Position numbers and translations under genes: made by a program. A stretch of DNA of 64,000 nt, from positions 506,524,263 through 506,588,262 of the forward strand of contig NC_058524.1 of assembly GCF_904849725.1 (NCBI RefSeq), given 5' to 3'. The notes under the pieces were generated by a model. That model ran no database searches, was not told the origin of the DNA, and was given only the letters and a program-made list of their open reading frames with translations. Shown here piece after piece: positions 24,599 through 36,820 of the stretch. Within the stretch, counting starts at the first letter, position 1. Every line of letters starts with the position of its first letter. This DNA comes from Hordeum vulgare subsp. vulgare (Eukaryota; Streptophyta; Magnoliopsida; Poales; Poaceae).

Positions 24599-25283
24599 AT
24601 GCAAGTACAAGAGCAGGAGTCGATGAGCATCACAAAACACAGATGTTTTCAAAAAATTGAACTCATAAATCTTAAGTTTAACTTTCTGCAAAAGGGGGTT
24701 TCGGTTCCACCGAGACAAAAAAATTGGAACCACCGAGAATACAATCTCCTTATCAAAAACTTGGCGCACTTTTTGGTCTCACCGAAAATAGTAACTTGAT
24801 CTCACCGAGATTTTTCTCAGTAGCCCAAAACTAAAATTGGTCAGACTGATTATTCTGACTCGGTGACACTGAGATTTGGTTTTGCGGACGGTTAACCCTA
24901 AATTTCTTCATTCTCTAATCTAATGGAATCTTCTACTTGACAAGAACATCGCAATCATGGACTTCAGATAGAGAAAACCAATTTGAGCAAGATTTGGATT
25001 AGGGAGCGCAAATAGGAGCATAGAAAACTTGTCGATAACTTAATACCTAAGTACCTCCCTCTAGTTATCTATGCTTTCTTGTCTCAAATTCTCCCTCACA
25101 CAAGATGGAACCTTGGGTTTTGTCGTTTAAAACTTCATGTCGGTGTAGTAGTGGCGGATGTTCGTTGTTGATGAAGATCATCTTGAGTTGGGAGCAATCT
25201 TTGTTGTTTCTTACTCTTCTCACCTACATGGGTTAGTCCCAAAACACAAGGAACAAATACAAATATATCTATGTACATGGAGT
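24599..25283 (-). other. K1 spacer upstream of ORF3
   Basis: Non-coding. It contains GGTTCCACCGAGAC, GGAACCACCGAGAA, GGTCTCACCGAAA and GATCTCACCGAGA between 24690 and 24820. The 13-mer at 24775-24787 is the exact reverse complement of LTR bases 6126-6138. It ends with AGT (25281-25283), the target copy of C2. Confidence 0.7.
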
Positions 25284-25480
25284 CACTAGTAGAAAAGGCC
25301 CATTTGTCCCGGTTCGAGAGGCCCATTAGCCCCGGTTCAGGAACCGGGACTAAAGGGTCGGGACTATAGGCAAAAACCTTTAGTCCCGGTTGGCTTACGA
25401 ACCGGGTCCAAAGGGTCTCCATGTGGCCACTGCGGGGAGCCCAGGGAGGAGGGCCTTTAGTCCCGGTTGCTCACACCAAC
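25284..25480. repeat. Left subterminal repeats of C2
   Basis: Forms of TTTAGTCCCGGTT and CCGGGACTAAAGG in both orientations follow the terminus. The same core is found at 56510-56832. Confidence 0.85.
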
Positions 25481-25613
25481 CGGGACCAAATGGCATCCAC
25501 GCGTCAGCATCTGGCCGGAGCTGGGTAATTTTTTGAATGGCGGGTTGTGGGCTTTTTCGAGGGTTAATTTAGTGATTTCATATGATGTTAGCTACCTAAT
25601 AGAGAGAAGTGTC

Positions 25614-25799
25614 CACTACTATAGAGAAGCCTAGTAGTAGCGCGGGTTTAGTGCCTACTAGTAGCGCGGTAACCCGCGCTACTAGTAAGGAGCTACAACT
25701 ATTACTTACCAGTAGCGCGTCTAAGACGCGCTACTGCTAAGACATATATCTATAGCGTGTATGATACCAGCGGTACTTATAAGACAACTATTAGTAGTG
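25614..25799. mobile_element. Possible small CACTA-type MITE
   Basis: 186 bases from CACTACTATAG to TTAGTAGTG, with internal inverted pairs of GTAGCGCGGGT and ACCCGCGCTAC typical of another CACTA family's subterminal part. Flanking triplets are GTC and TTC, one mismatch. Could instead be a rearranged fragment. Confidence 0.45.
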
Positions 25800-26429
25800 T
25801 TCTTGCAAACCCGCTCTATTAGTAATCTGTTTTTCATTTTTTTTATTTTTAGTGTATTTATACGCCGTTATACAAATTTTGATACAGTACCAATTAAGAG
25901 GTTGTTATATCATTATGTTCATGATGAATTATTATATCATTGTGAGGAAGAAACATGGCTTTTATTCATCCAAATGAATCAAAAGTGATCAAAAGTTGAA
26001 TTAGTAAGACGACGATCCTACTAATTCAACTTTTGGTCACTTTCGATCCATCCACATGAATCTAATCCGCTTTCCTCCCCCCAATGATATAATACCAATC
26101 ATGATCATAATAACAAATCATCATGATAATCATGATTAACATCATTGTCATATTAATATAAAAACTCCTGCATAACTATAGCTAATAATCATCATAGTCA
26201 TTTCCACCAACACTATTTAATCATCATTTTCGTCGATGAGACATCATATAACAAAGGTTGGTCACTAGTCATAATCACAACTCCTCCTCATCATCATCAT
26301 CAACTATAACACATTGTAGCACATAATAACACATTGTACCTAGGACCTACTCCTCTCTCATAGGACCTACTCTACCCTCTCTTAGGTAGAATATCATAAA
26401 ACAAGATAGGCCCTGACTCTCCACTATGG
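25800..26429. other. C2 3' non-coding region
   Basis: AT-rich, with CAT/ATC simple repeats near 26090-26310. It lies downstream of the B3-like gene on the minus strand and holds no recognisable frame. Confidence 0.5.
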
Positions 26430-27183
26430 AGAATGGAGATCATCTTGTCTCCAATTTTTGGCCTACGCACAATGTTGCTTCCAAGAAGCTCTCTACAATT
26501 AACCATACATTTTTCCAATCTTTGATTGTCATTTCATCGGTTTTAGAAATCCAGTATGGACAGGAGTGATGCAGATACCTAGGCTGACCTGGCCGTGTTG
26601 GTCGTATGCTCATAACATCAATGCAACCTCTTGGAAACATCAGATGAGGCACACAATCCTACGGGGTTTTCTTTTGAAAACATAGTAATAACTTTGTAGC
26701 TAGCAATGTAGTTTAGTTTTACAAGAATTTATGCAACATATTCACGGATGTCGTAATAGTAGAAAATCTTACCATGCAATCTCCATGCATGTTACCGTAG
26801 TTCACCACGTACACTAGTGGCACGTATTGACCATAATGTGGAGGAGTTTGGTGATAGGTATTGTCATTCTCAAGATCATTGATAAATGCGACAAGATGAT
26901 GTTTCTCCTTACAAGTTAATTATGCTTCATCATTGTAGTCATAGGTTTTGTCTACCATCTTCCGTACATTTTTTGCAGAACGAAAATAAGTTGTCAATGG
27001 AAATAAGTTGTCAACTACTTTTAAATAAACAATATAAATTACTTAATAAATATGGTTGAGAAACTCACATAATGGTAGAACTGGAGGGGTCTGCACATCG
27101 ACCCAGATGTCGATATTACCTTCAATTTCATCTTTCGGACGAATATCAAAGGTGATAAGCATATTAGGTTCAAATGCATAAGC
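26430..27183 (-). pseudogene. B3-like gene of C2, 3' half
   Basis: Continues the gene started at 50880, cut by C3 and K2. Coding pieces on the minus strand are 27183 to about 27070 (ending near LPLCEF), a piece around 26960-26790, and 26652-26440 (with RPGQPRYLHHSCPYWIS and IKDWKN). The order and spacing resemble the second half of two-domain grass proteins annotated with a B3-type DNA-binding pseudobarrel. The last part has lost its frame near 26520. Exon borders are approximate. Other reading: an unrelated transposon protein of unknown fold. Confidence 0.45.
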
Positions 27184-27790
27184 CACTACTGAAATTCAGA
27201 AATTTGTCGTCTGCCAAGGCGGACGGCAAAGGGTGCAACCACGGACAGCAAAGGCTTTGTCGTCGGTCAGCTGACGGCAAAGTAGATGGCAAAAAAAATC
27301 CGGTGAAGAGGTTCTTTGCCGTCTGCTTTATCAAAGCGGACGACAAAGAATCTTTGCCATGAGGGGGCAGACGGCAAAATAAATGGGACGGCACATATTG
27401 CAACGTCCCCATTAAGTGTTAACGGCAGGCCTCCTCTCTTTGCCGTCTGCCTTCCCCCCTTTGCCATGTGGGGGCAGACGGCAAAGAGGGGAGAGAGAGG
27501 GGGCAGATTACCCCCCCTTTGCCGTCTGCCTTCCCCCTTTGCCATGTGGGGGCAGACGGCAAAGAGGGGAGAGAGAGGGGGCAGATTCCCCCCTAAGCCG
27601 TCTGCCTTCCCCCCTTTGCCATGTGGGGGCAGACGACATAGGGGGGAATCTGCCCCCTCTCTCTCCCCCCTTTGCCTTGTGCCTTCCCCCCTTTGCCATG
27701 TGGGGCTGACGGCAAATAGGGGAGAGAGAGGGGGCAGATTCCCCCCTTTGCCATGTGGGGGTAGACGGCAAAGAGGGGAACCGGCCCCTT
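27184..27790. repeat. Left subterminal repeats of C3
   Basis: Five to six units of about 70 bases, each with CTTTGCCGTCTGCC, CCCCTTTGCCATGTGGGGG, CAGACGGCAAAG and GGGGAGAGAGAGGGGG. The unit is an internal inverted repeat, so hairpins can form. Open frames here are by-products of the repeat. Confidence 0.88.
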
Positions 27791-28440
27791 TTTTATTTAT
27801 TTTTTGTTATATCCAGCATTTTTAACAATAATCAGGATATATATATATTTTTTACATACATAAATTTCTTACCGTACTCATAACCATATTAAAATAACCT
27901 CTTATATCCAGCTTTCAAGTTGCATCCGTACCAAACCATATATTACACCAGTTTCATCCACGTGCATACAAAGTTTCATATATTCATATACTGCAATAGT
28001 TTCAATACAACCCATGGTACAAGAAACCATCTTCAAGCATTCCATCAATATTTTCCAGGCTTCCCGTGAAGTGAAGGTAATCTGCAAAATGACAAATAAG
28101 AAAGTTAGAAGAATAATACTAGATGAAGTAGTGTATATATAGGTTATTTCGGAGAGAAATTAGCTAAGTATAGACCATTTAGGAGCTAACTAAGCTAATT
28201 ATGTCATTTAGGTAGAACCCTAGCTAACTGTAGGTCGTTTCGGAGCTAACTTGGGTAAAATAGGTCATTCCGGAGCAAACTATGCTTATTAAGCCATTTT
28301 TGATCTAGCTAGGCTAATTATAGGCCATTTAATACCTAAGTTAGGGGGAATAGGTCATGTTGCAGCTAAGTAAGCCTTATTATGTCATTTATGAGAGAAC
28401 TTAGCTAACTATAGGTCATGTTTTATTAAATAGACCATTT
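27791..28440. other. C3 interior before the tandem array
   Basis: AT-rich, no gene seen. From about 28140 it holds degenerate copies of a unit built on AGGAGCTAACTAAGCTAATTA plus TAGGTCATTT, which is also the linker inside the array that follows. Confidence 0.6.
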
Positions 28441-31400
28441 AGGAGCTAACTAAGCTAATTATGTCATTTCGTAGGATAATTAGCCAATTTAGCCTTTCTT
28501 GGATGAGTCTAAGCTATATAGAAGAAGAGAAAGAGAAGAAGAAGTAAAAGAAGGAGGAGGAGGAGGAGGAGGAGAAGGAGAAGGAAGAGGAGAAGAAGAA
28601 GAAAATAAGAAGGAGAAGGAGAAGGAGGAAGAAGGAGGAAGAAGGAGGAAGAAGAAGGAGAAGGAGAAGGAGGAAGAAGGAGGAAGAAGAAGGAGAAGGA
28701 GGAGCTCCTTATCCTTCTTCTCCTCCTTCTTCTCCTTCTTCTTATCCTCCTCCCTCTCCTTCTTATTCTCCTCTTCTTCTTCTTCCTTCCTTTCATTTTT
28801 CCTCTTTCTTCTCCTCTTGTCCCCTTCTTCGGGCTAAATTGGCTAAGAATGCCTTTTTGGAGCTAATTAAGCTAATTATGTCATTTCGAGGATAATTTGC
28901 TAAGTATAGGTCATTTTTATTAAATAGACCATTTAGGAGCTAAGTAAGCTAATTATGTCATTTAGATGGATAATTAGCCAATTTAGCCTTTCTTGGATGA
29001 GTCTAAGCTACGTAGAAGAAGAGAAAGAGAAGAAGAAGTAAAAGAAGAAGGAGGAGGAGGAGGATGAGAAGAAGAAGGAAGAGGATACGAAGAAGAAAAG
29101 AAGAAGGAGAAGGAGAAGGAGGAAGAAGGAGGAAGAAGAAAGAGAAGGAGGAGCTCCTTCTCCTTCTTCTCCTCCTTCTTCTCCTTGTTCTTATCCTCCT
29201 CCCTCTCCTTTTTCTTCTTCTCCTCTTCTTCTTCTTCCTTCCTTTAATTTTTCCTCTTTCTTCTCGTCTTGTCCCCTTCTTCGGGCTAAATTGGCTAAGA
29301 ATGCCATTTTGGAGCTAATTATGTCATTTCGAGGATAATTAGATAAGTATATGCCATTTTTTATTAAATAGGTCATTTTGGAGCTAACTAAGCTAATTAT
29401 GTCATTTAGATGGATAATTAGCTAATTTAGCCTTTCTTTGATGAGTCTAAGCTACTTAGAAGAAGAGAAAGAGAAGAAGAAGTAAAAGAAGGAGGAGGAG
29501 GAGGAGGAGGAGAAGGAGAAGAAGAAGAAAAGAAGAAGGAGAAGGAGAAGGAGGAAGAAGGAGGAATAAGAAGGAGAAGGAGGAGCTCCTTCTCCTTCTT
29601 CTCCTCCTTCTCCTTCTTCTTATCCGCCTCCCTCTCCTTCTTCTTCTTCTCCTCTTCTTCTTCTTCCTTCCTTTCATTTTTCCTCTTTCTTCTCCTCTTG
29701 TCCCCTTCTTCGGGCTAAATTGGCTAAGAATGCCTTTTTGGAGCTAATTATGTCATTTCGAGGATAATTAGCTAAATATAGGTCATTTTTTATTAAATAG
29801 GTCATTTTGGAGCTAACTAAGCTAATTCTGTCATTTAGATGGATAATTAGCCAATTTATCCTTTCTTGGATGAGTCTAAGCTACGTAGAAGAAGAGAAAG
29901 AGAAGAAGAAGTAAAAGAAGGAGGAGGAGGAGGTGGAGGAGAAGGAGAAGGAGAGGAGAAGAAGAAGAAAAGAAGAAGGAGAAGGAGAAGGAGGAAGAAG
30001 GAGGAAGAAGAAGGAGAAGGAGGAGCTCCTTCTCCTTCTTCTTATCCTCCTCCCTCTCCTTCTTCTTCTTCTCCTCTTCTTCTTCTTCCTTCCCTTCATT
30101 TTTCCTCTTTCTTCTCCTCTTGTCCTCTTCTTCGTGCTAAATTGGCTAAGAATGCCATTTTGGAGCTAATTATGTCATTTAGAGGATAATTAGCTAAGTA
30201 TAGGTCATTTTTTATGAAATAGGTCATTTTGGAGCTAACTAAGCTAATTCTTTCATTTAGATGGATAATTAGCCAATTTAGCCATTCTTGGATGAGTCTA
30301 AGCTACGTAGAAGAAGAGAAAGAGAAGAAGAAGTAAAAGAAGGAGGAGGAGGAGGAGGAGGAGGAGAAGGAGAAGGAGAAGAGAAGAAGAAGAAAAGAAG
30401 AAGGAGAAGGAGAAGTAGGAAGAAGGAGGAAGAAGAAGGAGAAGGAGGAGCTCCTTCTCCTTCTTCTCCTCCTTCTTCTCCTTCTTATCCTCCTCCCTCT
30501 CCTTTTTCTTCTTCTCCTCTTCTTCTTCTTCCTTCCTTTCATTTTCCCTCTTTCTTCTCGTCTTGTCCCCTTCTTCGGGCTAAATTGGCTAAGAATGCCT
30601 TTTTGGAGCTAATTATGTCATTTCGAGGATAATTAGCTAAGTATAGGTCATTTTTTATTAAATAGGTCATTTTGGAGCTAACTAAGCTAATTATGTCACT
30701 TAGATGGATAATTAGCCAATTTAGCCTTTCTTGGATGAGTCTAAGCTACGTAGAATAAGATAAAGAGAAGAATAAGTAAAAGAAGGAGGAGGAGGAGGAG
30801 GAGAAGGAGAAGGAGAGGAGAAGAAGAAGAAAACAAGAAGGAGAAGGAGAATGAGGAAGAAGGAGGAAGAAGAAGGATAAGGAGGAGCTCCTTCTCCTTC
30901 TTCTCCTCCTTCTCCTTCTTCTTATCCTCCTCCCTCTCCTTCTTCTTCTCCTCTTCTTCTTCTTCCTTCCTTTCATTTTTCCTCTTTCTTCTCCTCTTGT
31001 CCCCTTCTTCGGGCTAAATTGGCTAAGAATGCCTTTTTGGAGCTAATTATATCATTTCGAGGATAATTAGCTAAGTATAGGTCATTTTTTATTAAATAGG
31101 TCATTTTGGAGCTAACTAAGCTAATTCTGTCATTTAGATGGATAATTAGCCAATTTAGCCTTTCTTGGATGAGTCTAAGCTACGTAGAAGAAGAGAAAGA
31201 GAAGAAGAAATAAAAGAAGGAGGAGGAGGAGGAGGAGGAGGAGAAGGAGAAGGAGAGGAGAAGAAGAAGAAAAGAAGAAGGAGAAGGAGAAGGAGGAAGA
31301 AGGAGGAAGAAGAAGGAGGAGGAGGAGCTCCTTCTCCTTCTTCTCCTTCTTCTCCTTCTTCTTATCCTCCTCCCTCTCCTTCTTCTTCTTCTCCTCTTCT

Positions 31401-31875
31401 TTTTCTTACTTCCTTTCATTTTTCCTCTTTCTTCTCCTCTTGTCCCCTTTTTCGGGCTAAATTGGCTAAGAATTCCTTTTTGGAGCTAATTATGTCATTT
31501 CGAGGATAATTAGCTAAGTATAGGTCATTTTGGAGCTAACTAAGCTAATTATGTTATGTAGATGGATAATTAGCCAATTTAGCCTTTCTTGGATGAGTCT
31601 AAGCTATGTAGAAGAAGAGAAAGAGAAGAAGAAGTAAAAGAAGGAGGAGCAGGAGGAGGAGAAGGAGAAGGAAGAGGAGAAGAAGAAGAAAAAGAAGAAC
31701 GAGAAGGAGAAGGAGGAAGAAGAAGGAAGAAGAAGGAGAAGGAGGAGCTCCTTCTCCTTCTTCTCCTTCTTCTTCTCCTTCTTCTTATCCTCCTCCCTCT
31801 CCTTCTTCTTCGTCTCCTCTTCTTCTTCTTCCTTCCCTTCTTCGGGCTAAATTGGCTAAGCTAATTATGTAATTT
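28441..31875. repeat. Tandem array of eight 422-494 base units with GA/TC inverted arms
   Basis: Unit marks (TTGGATGAGTCTAAGCT or close) at 28499, 28993, 29438, 29866, 30288, 30731, 31165 and 31589. Each unit has an AT-rich linker (GGAGCTAACTAAGCTAATTA), a GAAGAAGGAGGA-type arm, a central GGAGCTCC, a TCCTTCTTCTCC-type arm, and CTTGTCCCCTTCTTCGGGC. The arms are near-complementary over 100 bases or more, so each unit can fold into a long hairpin. Long Glu/Lys/Arg-rich or Ser/Leu-rich open frames on both strands are products of the composition. Confidence 0.93.
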
Positions 31876-32199
31876 AGATGGAAGTCTAGCTATCTTTTAT
31901 TCAAACACTAGAAATAACATACCTAAGTTAGGGTGAAGCACGGTGGCTCTGGCTTGTTTCACTTGGAGAAGGCTGCCCTGGAGAAGGCTCGACTGTAGAA
32001 GGGTCGTGCGATGCGTTTCGGGAGATATTCTGCACCAAACATCGTTTGCAATGTGTAGTTAGCATGAGGACACTCTTAAGATCACTACACTGAAATGAAA
32101 CTCACTGTCCTCGCCACGTTAATGACTGGCATCGGCGGAGGGACTTGGCCGTTCTTCTCGCACATAGACTGTACATTTGGTTTCGACAAGTCAAACTTT
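31876..32199. other. C3 sequence between array and TNPA-like gene
   Basis: About 320 bases without a convincing gene; it may hold the degraded 3' end of the TNPA-like gene. I see no conserved motif in it. Confidence 0.4.
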
Positions 32200-32978
32200 T
32201 TATTTATTAATGAAACGGACATTCAAATGCAAGATTTGAAATAACATGAAGAAGAAACTTACCACGAAGAGCTCGTATATGGCCCTGTTAGACGCATCAT
32301 TCCGTGCCCTCTCCGCCTCCACCAATGCAGTCGTCCTCTCCTCCAGCTCCCTAATTTCCTTATCCTTCTCCGCCATAGCCGCCTGCATTGCCTCTCTCTC
32401 TTTCTGAATAGCAGCCTACAACACAACTCATTGTTAGCAATGTAATCATATTGGTTCCAACGCACAACATAATGCGGAAAGATAGTTGAGTCCATTGGAG
32501 TCGCCTGGAAGGAAGCCTCTGGGACACGAGTCTCGTGGGTCGAAGGTTCGTCGACCTGAGGCTCGTCGACCCGAGGCTCGTGAACCGGAGACTGTGTAGC
32601 CTCCACCTTAGACGAATCCACCCTAGAAGTCCCGTGCTCAGGCGAATCAGCTTGGGGTGGTGGCGGAGACCGTGTAGCCCTACCTCTCCCACGACCATGT
32701 GTAACTTTAGTACAACATAAATACCAACATGAGTAATAAAATGTATATAAATACCAATATGCATACAACATGAGTACAACATAAATACCAACATGAATAC
32801 AACGTGTACCTTTAGTGCCTCTCGGCTGCGCGGGGGGTCGACCTCCTCTCATGAGGGGCGCTCCTTGCATAGTAGAGAGCAACACTCTCCGAAGAGGCGA
32901 GGCAGGAATGGAAGTACCCATCCCATCACCCGCCAACGAAGAAGCAGCCGCGGAGTGCTTTCGACCCTTTCCCACCAT
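32200..32978 (-). pseudogene. TNPA-like second gene of C3
   Basis: On the minus strand: a first exon with MVGKGRKHSAAAS and a Arg/Pro-rich tail (from 32978), a Pro/Glu-rich exon with VDEPQVDEPSTHETRV (about 32700-32460), and a coiled-coil exon with MAEKDKEIRELEERTTAL (about 32415-32260). This layout, a basic start then a Glu/Lys coiled coil, is that of the second gene of En/Spm-type plant transposons, which binds subterminal repeats. The C-terminal part is missing, perhaps displaced by the tandem array. Introns are inferred from breaks in frame. Confidence 0.6.
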
Positions 32979-33163
32979 CTTTCAACACCTGCCATGACAA
33001 AGAGTTAATGAAATTAGTACAACATAAATACCAACAGGAGTAATAAAATGTATATAATTTAAGTGTATCATCGTCATAAATACCAACATGACTAATAAAA
33101 ATTGAATACCTAACATGAACTCAAAATTTATATATAGTATAATAGTTGAATACCTGACATGAA

Positions 33164-33979
33164 CTAATAACAATCGTCCTCGTCTATATATGCTTTGGGG
33201 TCAATAAATGCATCATGATCATCACTATCATCAATAAATGCATCATCATCATCACTATAACGAAGAACATGTGGAAGGCCACCATTATGTAATCGGTCAA
33301 GAAGTGACAGGTCATCCGCAGCAGTAACCTCTTCTTCTTCTAGCTCTTCCTGTTCGGGCTCAGGGGTTAAGACGGATTCACTGTCGCTGTCTACTTCAAT
33401 GTTCTGGGGTGAAGTAGAGCGGTTCTTGAAACGTTTCTTGGACATACGTGTTTCTTGGAAGAATTCTCCTTCATATGTGTGTGGGTTAATGTGAGGTTCG
33501 TAATCCTCTTCATTGAGGGTAGGTGGTCTAAAATGTGGTGGCACTTCATAAACGACATCCCAACCTTTGAGATTTGGATCAGTTTGGCAGGCCCACGGTA
33601 GATAGAAAACTTGTGTCACCTGTTGAGCCGTAATATAGACATCGGGAACATCTAAGTGGGTGTTTTGGTTGATTTCGACTAGTCCTATATGTTCATGAGT
33701 CCTTCTAGTCTCCCTTGGCTCAAACCAATAACATTTGAAGACTACGACGGTCGGTGGGTTTTCACCATAGAATAGAAGTTCATAAATTGCTTCAACTCTT
33801 CCATAATACTCGGTGTCTCCTTCGCTGATAGTAGAGACAGAACAATTTGTAGTCTTTAGGTCGGGCATAGATAGCTCTTTGCCAAAGGTACGAAAGTGAT
33901 ACCCATTGATGTTGTATTTGTCAAATGAACGAACCTTATAGTCAAAACCATTAGCGACTTGTCTCAACTCGGCGTCCAT
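33164..33979 (-). pseudogene. DUF4216-containing part of the C3 transposase gene
   Basis: 271 codons, minus strand. It begins near a cluster typical of the DUF4216 block of plant TNP2-type proteins (FGKELSMPDL, YYGRVEAIYEL, FKCYWFEP, DVYITAQQV, FYLPW) and ends in an acidic tail with repeated DDHDAFID. DUF4216 usually forms the C-terminal part of the same transposase gene. Upstream it is separated by non-coding sequence from 34272. Function of the domain is unknown. Confidence 0.8.
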
Positions 33980-34271
33980 AGACTCTGCATCAGCCTACAA
34001 GTTTAATATGAAAGAATGGATGCATTAGCCGCAAATTAGACCAATAAATCAAATGGGCCCTTAATGGTAATTAATTACCCTTTGTTTGAACCAAGAGATG
34101 AAACCGGGATAGTCGCCTCCATGCTTTGCGAGAAGCTCATACTCTTCGACGGAATCCTTTTCGCTCACCGCTCCATCCGAGAATTCGGCGACGTATCGAC
34201 AATATCAAATATCCGGGAATAAGAGTAGTTCAAAGCGATTAGAAGTTGAGGTGCAATAAATTACCGAGAAC

Positions 34272-36820
34272 TTACTCGATGTACGGCCGCACTTCTGTTA
34301 GGTTGGTGAAGATATACAATGAAATGGTCCGCCATTCTTCGACATCCAACGATTTCCCTTTCGAAGCACCGGATGGTGCGAGCTTACCTTTGAATAGGCT
34401 GAGGTTGGATTGAACTTTTTCTCGATCGCCATAATTGTACCGAGGCTTTGGGTTATGCAAATGATGATTTTTGGCTTCGTAGTGTGCTGTCACGAAGTTT
34501 GCCGCCTCCTCAGTAATGAATGCCTCGGCCATCGATGCTTCAATTCTACGTTTATTTTTACACTTAGCTCGAAGCGTCTTCTGCATCCTCTAAGTTGAGT
34601 AGCGCCATCGATTTTGAACGCCCCCCCCCCATTCTTGCCTCGGTAAGGAGATGCAAAATCAAATGTTGCATTGGATTAAAGAAGCCCGATGGAAAGATCT
34701 TTTCTAATTTGCATATCAACTCCGGCGCCAACTCTTCCATTTCATCTAGCACGCGAGGCGATAGTTCTTTCACACAAAGAGAATGGAAGAAATAGCTCAG
34801 CTCTTCCAGTACTAGCCATTCATCCTCAGGGATAAAGCCACGCAACATCACCGGCATTACCCGCTCAATCCATATGTGCCAATCATGACTCTTGAGCCCA
34901 AATATTTTCAATTTCTCAAGACTCGCTCCCCTCTTTAGATTCGCATCATACCCATCGGGGAACATCAACCGCATTTTCACCCACAATAGCATTTCCCTCA
35001 TAGCTGGCCTTTCAAGATTGAACCATGCCTTTGGCTTCGCTATGCTTTGCTTTCCTTTCTGTTGTGCCAAGTTTTGCAATGGTCTATCACATAGAGCCTC
35101 CAGGTCGATTCTAGCCTTAGGATTATCTTTTGACTTCCCCTCTATGCCGAATAATGTACCAAAAATGGCCTCCGCAATATTCTTTTCAGTGTGCATCACG
35201 TCAATGTTGTGTGGGCAAAGGAGGTCTTTGAAGTAAGGGAGATCCCATAAGCATGACTTGTGAGTCCAGGCGTGTTCCGTATTATACCCTTTGAAGTATC
35301 CTGGACGCAAAGGATCAGGCTCGAGAGCATTTAACTGATCAAGGGTCTGTTGGCCTGTCAACGCAGCTGGTGCAGTGTTTTTGACAACTCTACCTTTGAT
35401 GAAATTCTTCTTGTCTTTTCTGAAATTATGGTCAGGATCCAGGAATTGTCTATGCATGTCGAAGCAAGAATACTTGCGACCAGCCTGCAGCCAAGGGAAC
35501 TAAAGAGCTGCCTTGCATGTGGTGCACGGGAACCTTCCATGCACACACCAGCCAGCGAATAGCGCAAACGCCGAATAATCATGCGTCGTGTACATGTACC
35601 ACACATGCATTTTGAAATTTGTTTTGGTAACCGTGTCGTAGGTCTTGATCCCATTATCCCAGGCTTCTTGCAACTCATCCTTAAGCGGCTGCATGTACAC
35701 ATTCTTCCGCGGATAGTTGGGCCCTGGAATTATCAACGTCAGGAAAATGTTATTTCTTTTCATAATCTCTCCGGGTGGCAAATTTAGTGGAATCACAAAT
35801 ACAGGCCAACAACTATATTGTGATGCCGTCATACCATACACATTGAACCCATCCGTGCTGATGGCAACTCTAGGTTGCCTTGGATCTTCCGATTAACCTT
35901 ATGTAATGCATCGAAGTGCCTCCACGCAAAAACCATCTGCAGTGTGTACTAGCATCTTGTTCCCATCCGCATCTAGTTCGGTTCTTTTGCCCAATTTGTG
36001 CCATGTCATCTGTCTGGCCGTCTCTTCGACCATGAAAAGATGTTGAAGTCTTGGTACGATTGGGAGATATCAAAGAACACTAATGGGGATTTTGGTCTGA
36101 TTCTTCTCACCCATGTCGTTGTCTACCACAATATACCTGGAAGAATTGCAAATGGGGCAATAGTTCAAGGCCGCATACTCAAGCCTAAATAAGGCACATC
36201 CATTCTCACAGGCATGTATCTTCTCATAGGGAATCTTAAGTACACGGAGGATTTTCGCTGACTGCTACAGGTTTGCACGCAGTACACGGCCTTTGGGTAG
36301 AAAGCATCCAAATATCGTCATCATCGCGTCGTAGCATTCTCTGCCTAGGTTGAATTGAGCCTTTAGAGCCTTTACTTGCGCGATGGCATCCAGCTGACAA
36401 AGCTCAGTCTGCTCGTGGAGAGGACGTTTTGAAGACTCCAGCATTTCATAGAAGGCCTTTGCAGATTCCTCCATCTCATCGTCCGAATCACGAGCATCAT
36501 CAAATTCTTGCACCATGTCTTCAATCCCGGTACCATGCTCGTCGGTGCGACGACGAATTACCTCAGCTCTGGCACGTTTGAGACTCACCATGAAAAGTCC
36601 ACACCGTATAATTAGGCGTAAAACCCCACTTCTGTAGGTGTTTACCCATTTCAAACTCTGTCTGCTTTTGCCAGTTGTCGCAGTTTGGACAGGGGCACCA
36701 TGTTTTATGCTGGTCATTTGCAAATGCGGCTCTCACAAACCCCCTGGTTTTTGTTAACCATTCATGGGTCATGTCTTTCTGACTAGGGTGACCAGTGTAC
36801 ATCCAAGCACGATCACTCAT
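34272..36820 (-). pseudogene. TNP2-type CACTA transposase of C3
   Basis: Minus strand, read from 36820. The N-terminal transposase-associated domain (WMYTGHP, CPCPNC) is at 36820-36580; the Transposase_21 core runs over 36580-35200 (ACENGCALFR, CPICNSSRY, then GWCVHGRFPC and HNIDVMHTEKN); the DUF4218 part is at 35200-34564 (MPVMLRGFIPEDEW), and a last exon is at 34586-34272. The gene would encode the enzyme that cuts and joins CACTA ends. It is broken: stops at 36265, near 36073 and at about 35500, a frame change near 36590, and frameshifts between about 35880 and 35940. Two or more stops fit C-to-T changes. Confidence 0.85.

Noticed and set aside
27316..27825. Long frames across the left end of C3
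   Set aside because: They translate the CACTA subterminal repeats.
28499..31864. Series of Glu/Lys/Arg-rich and Leu/Ser-rich open frames starting at equal spacing
   Set aside because: They are the tandem array read in different frames; most begin at TTG and end in the linker. Not genes.
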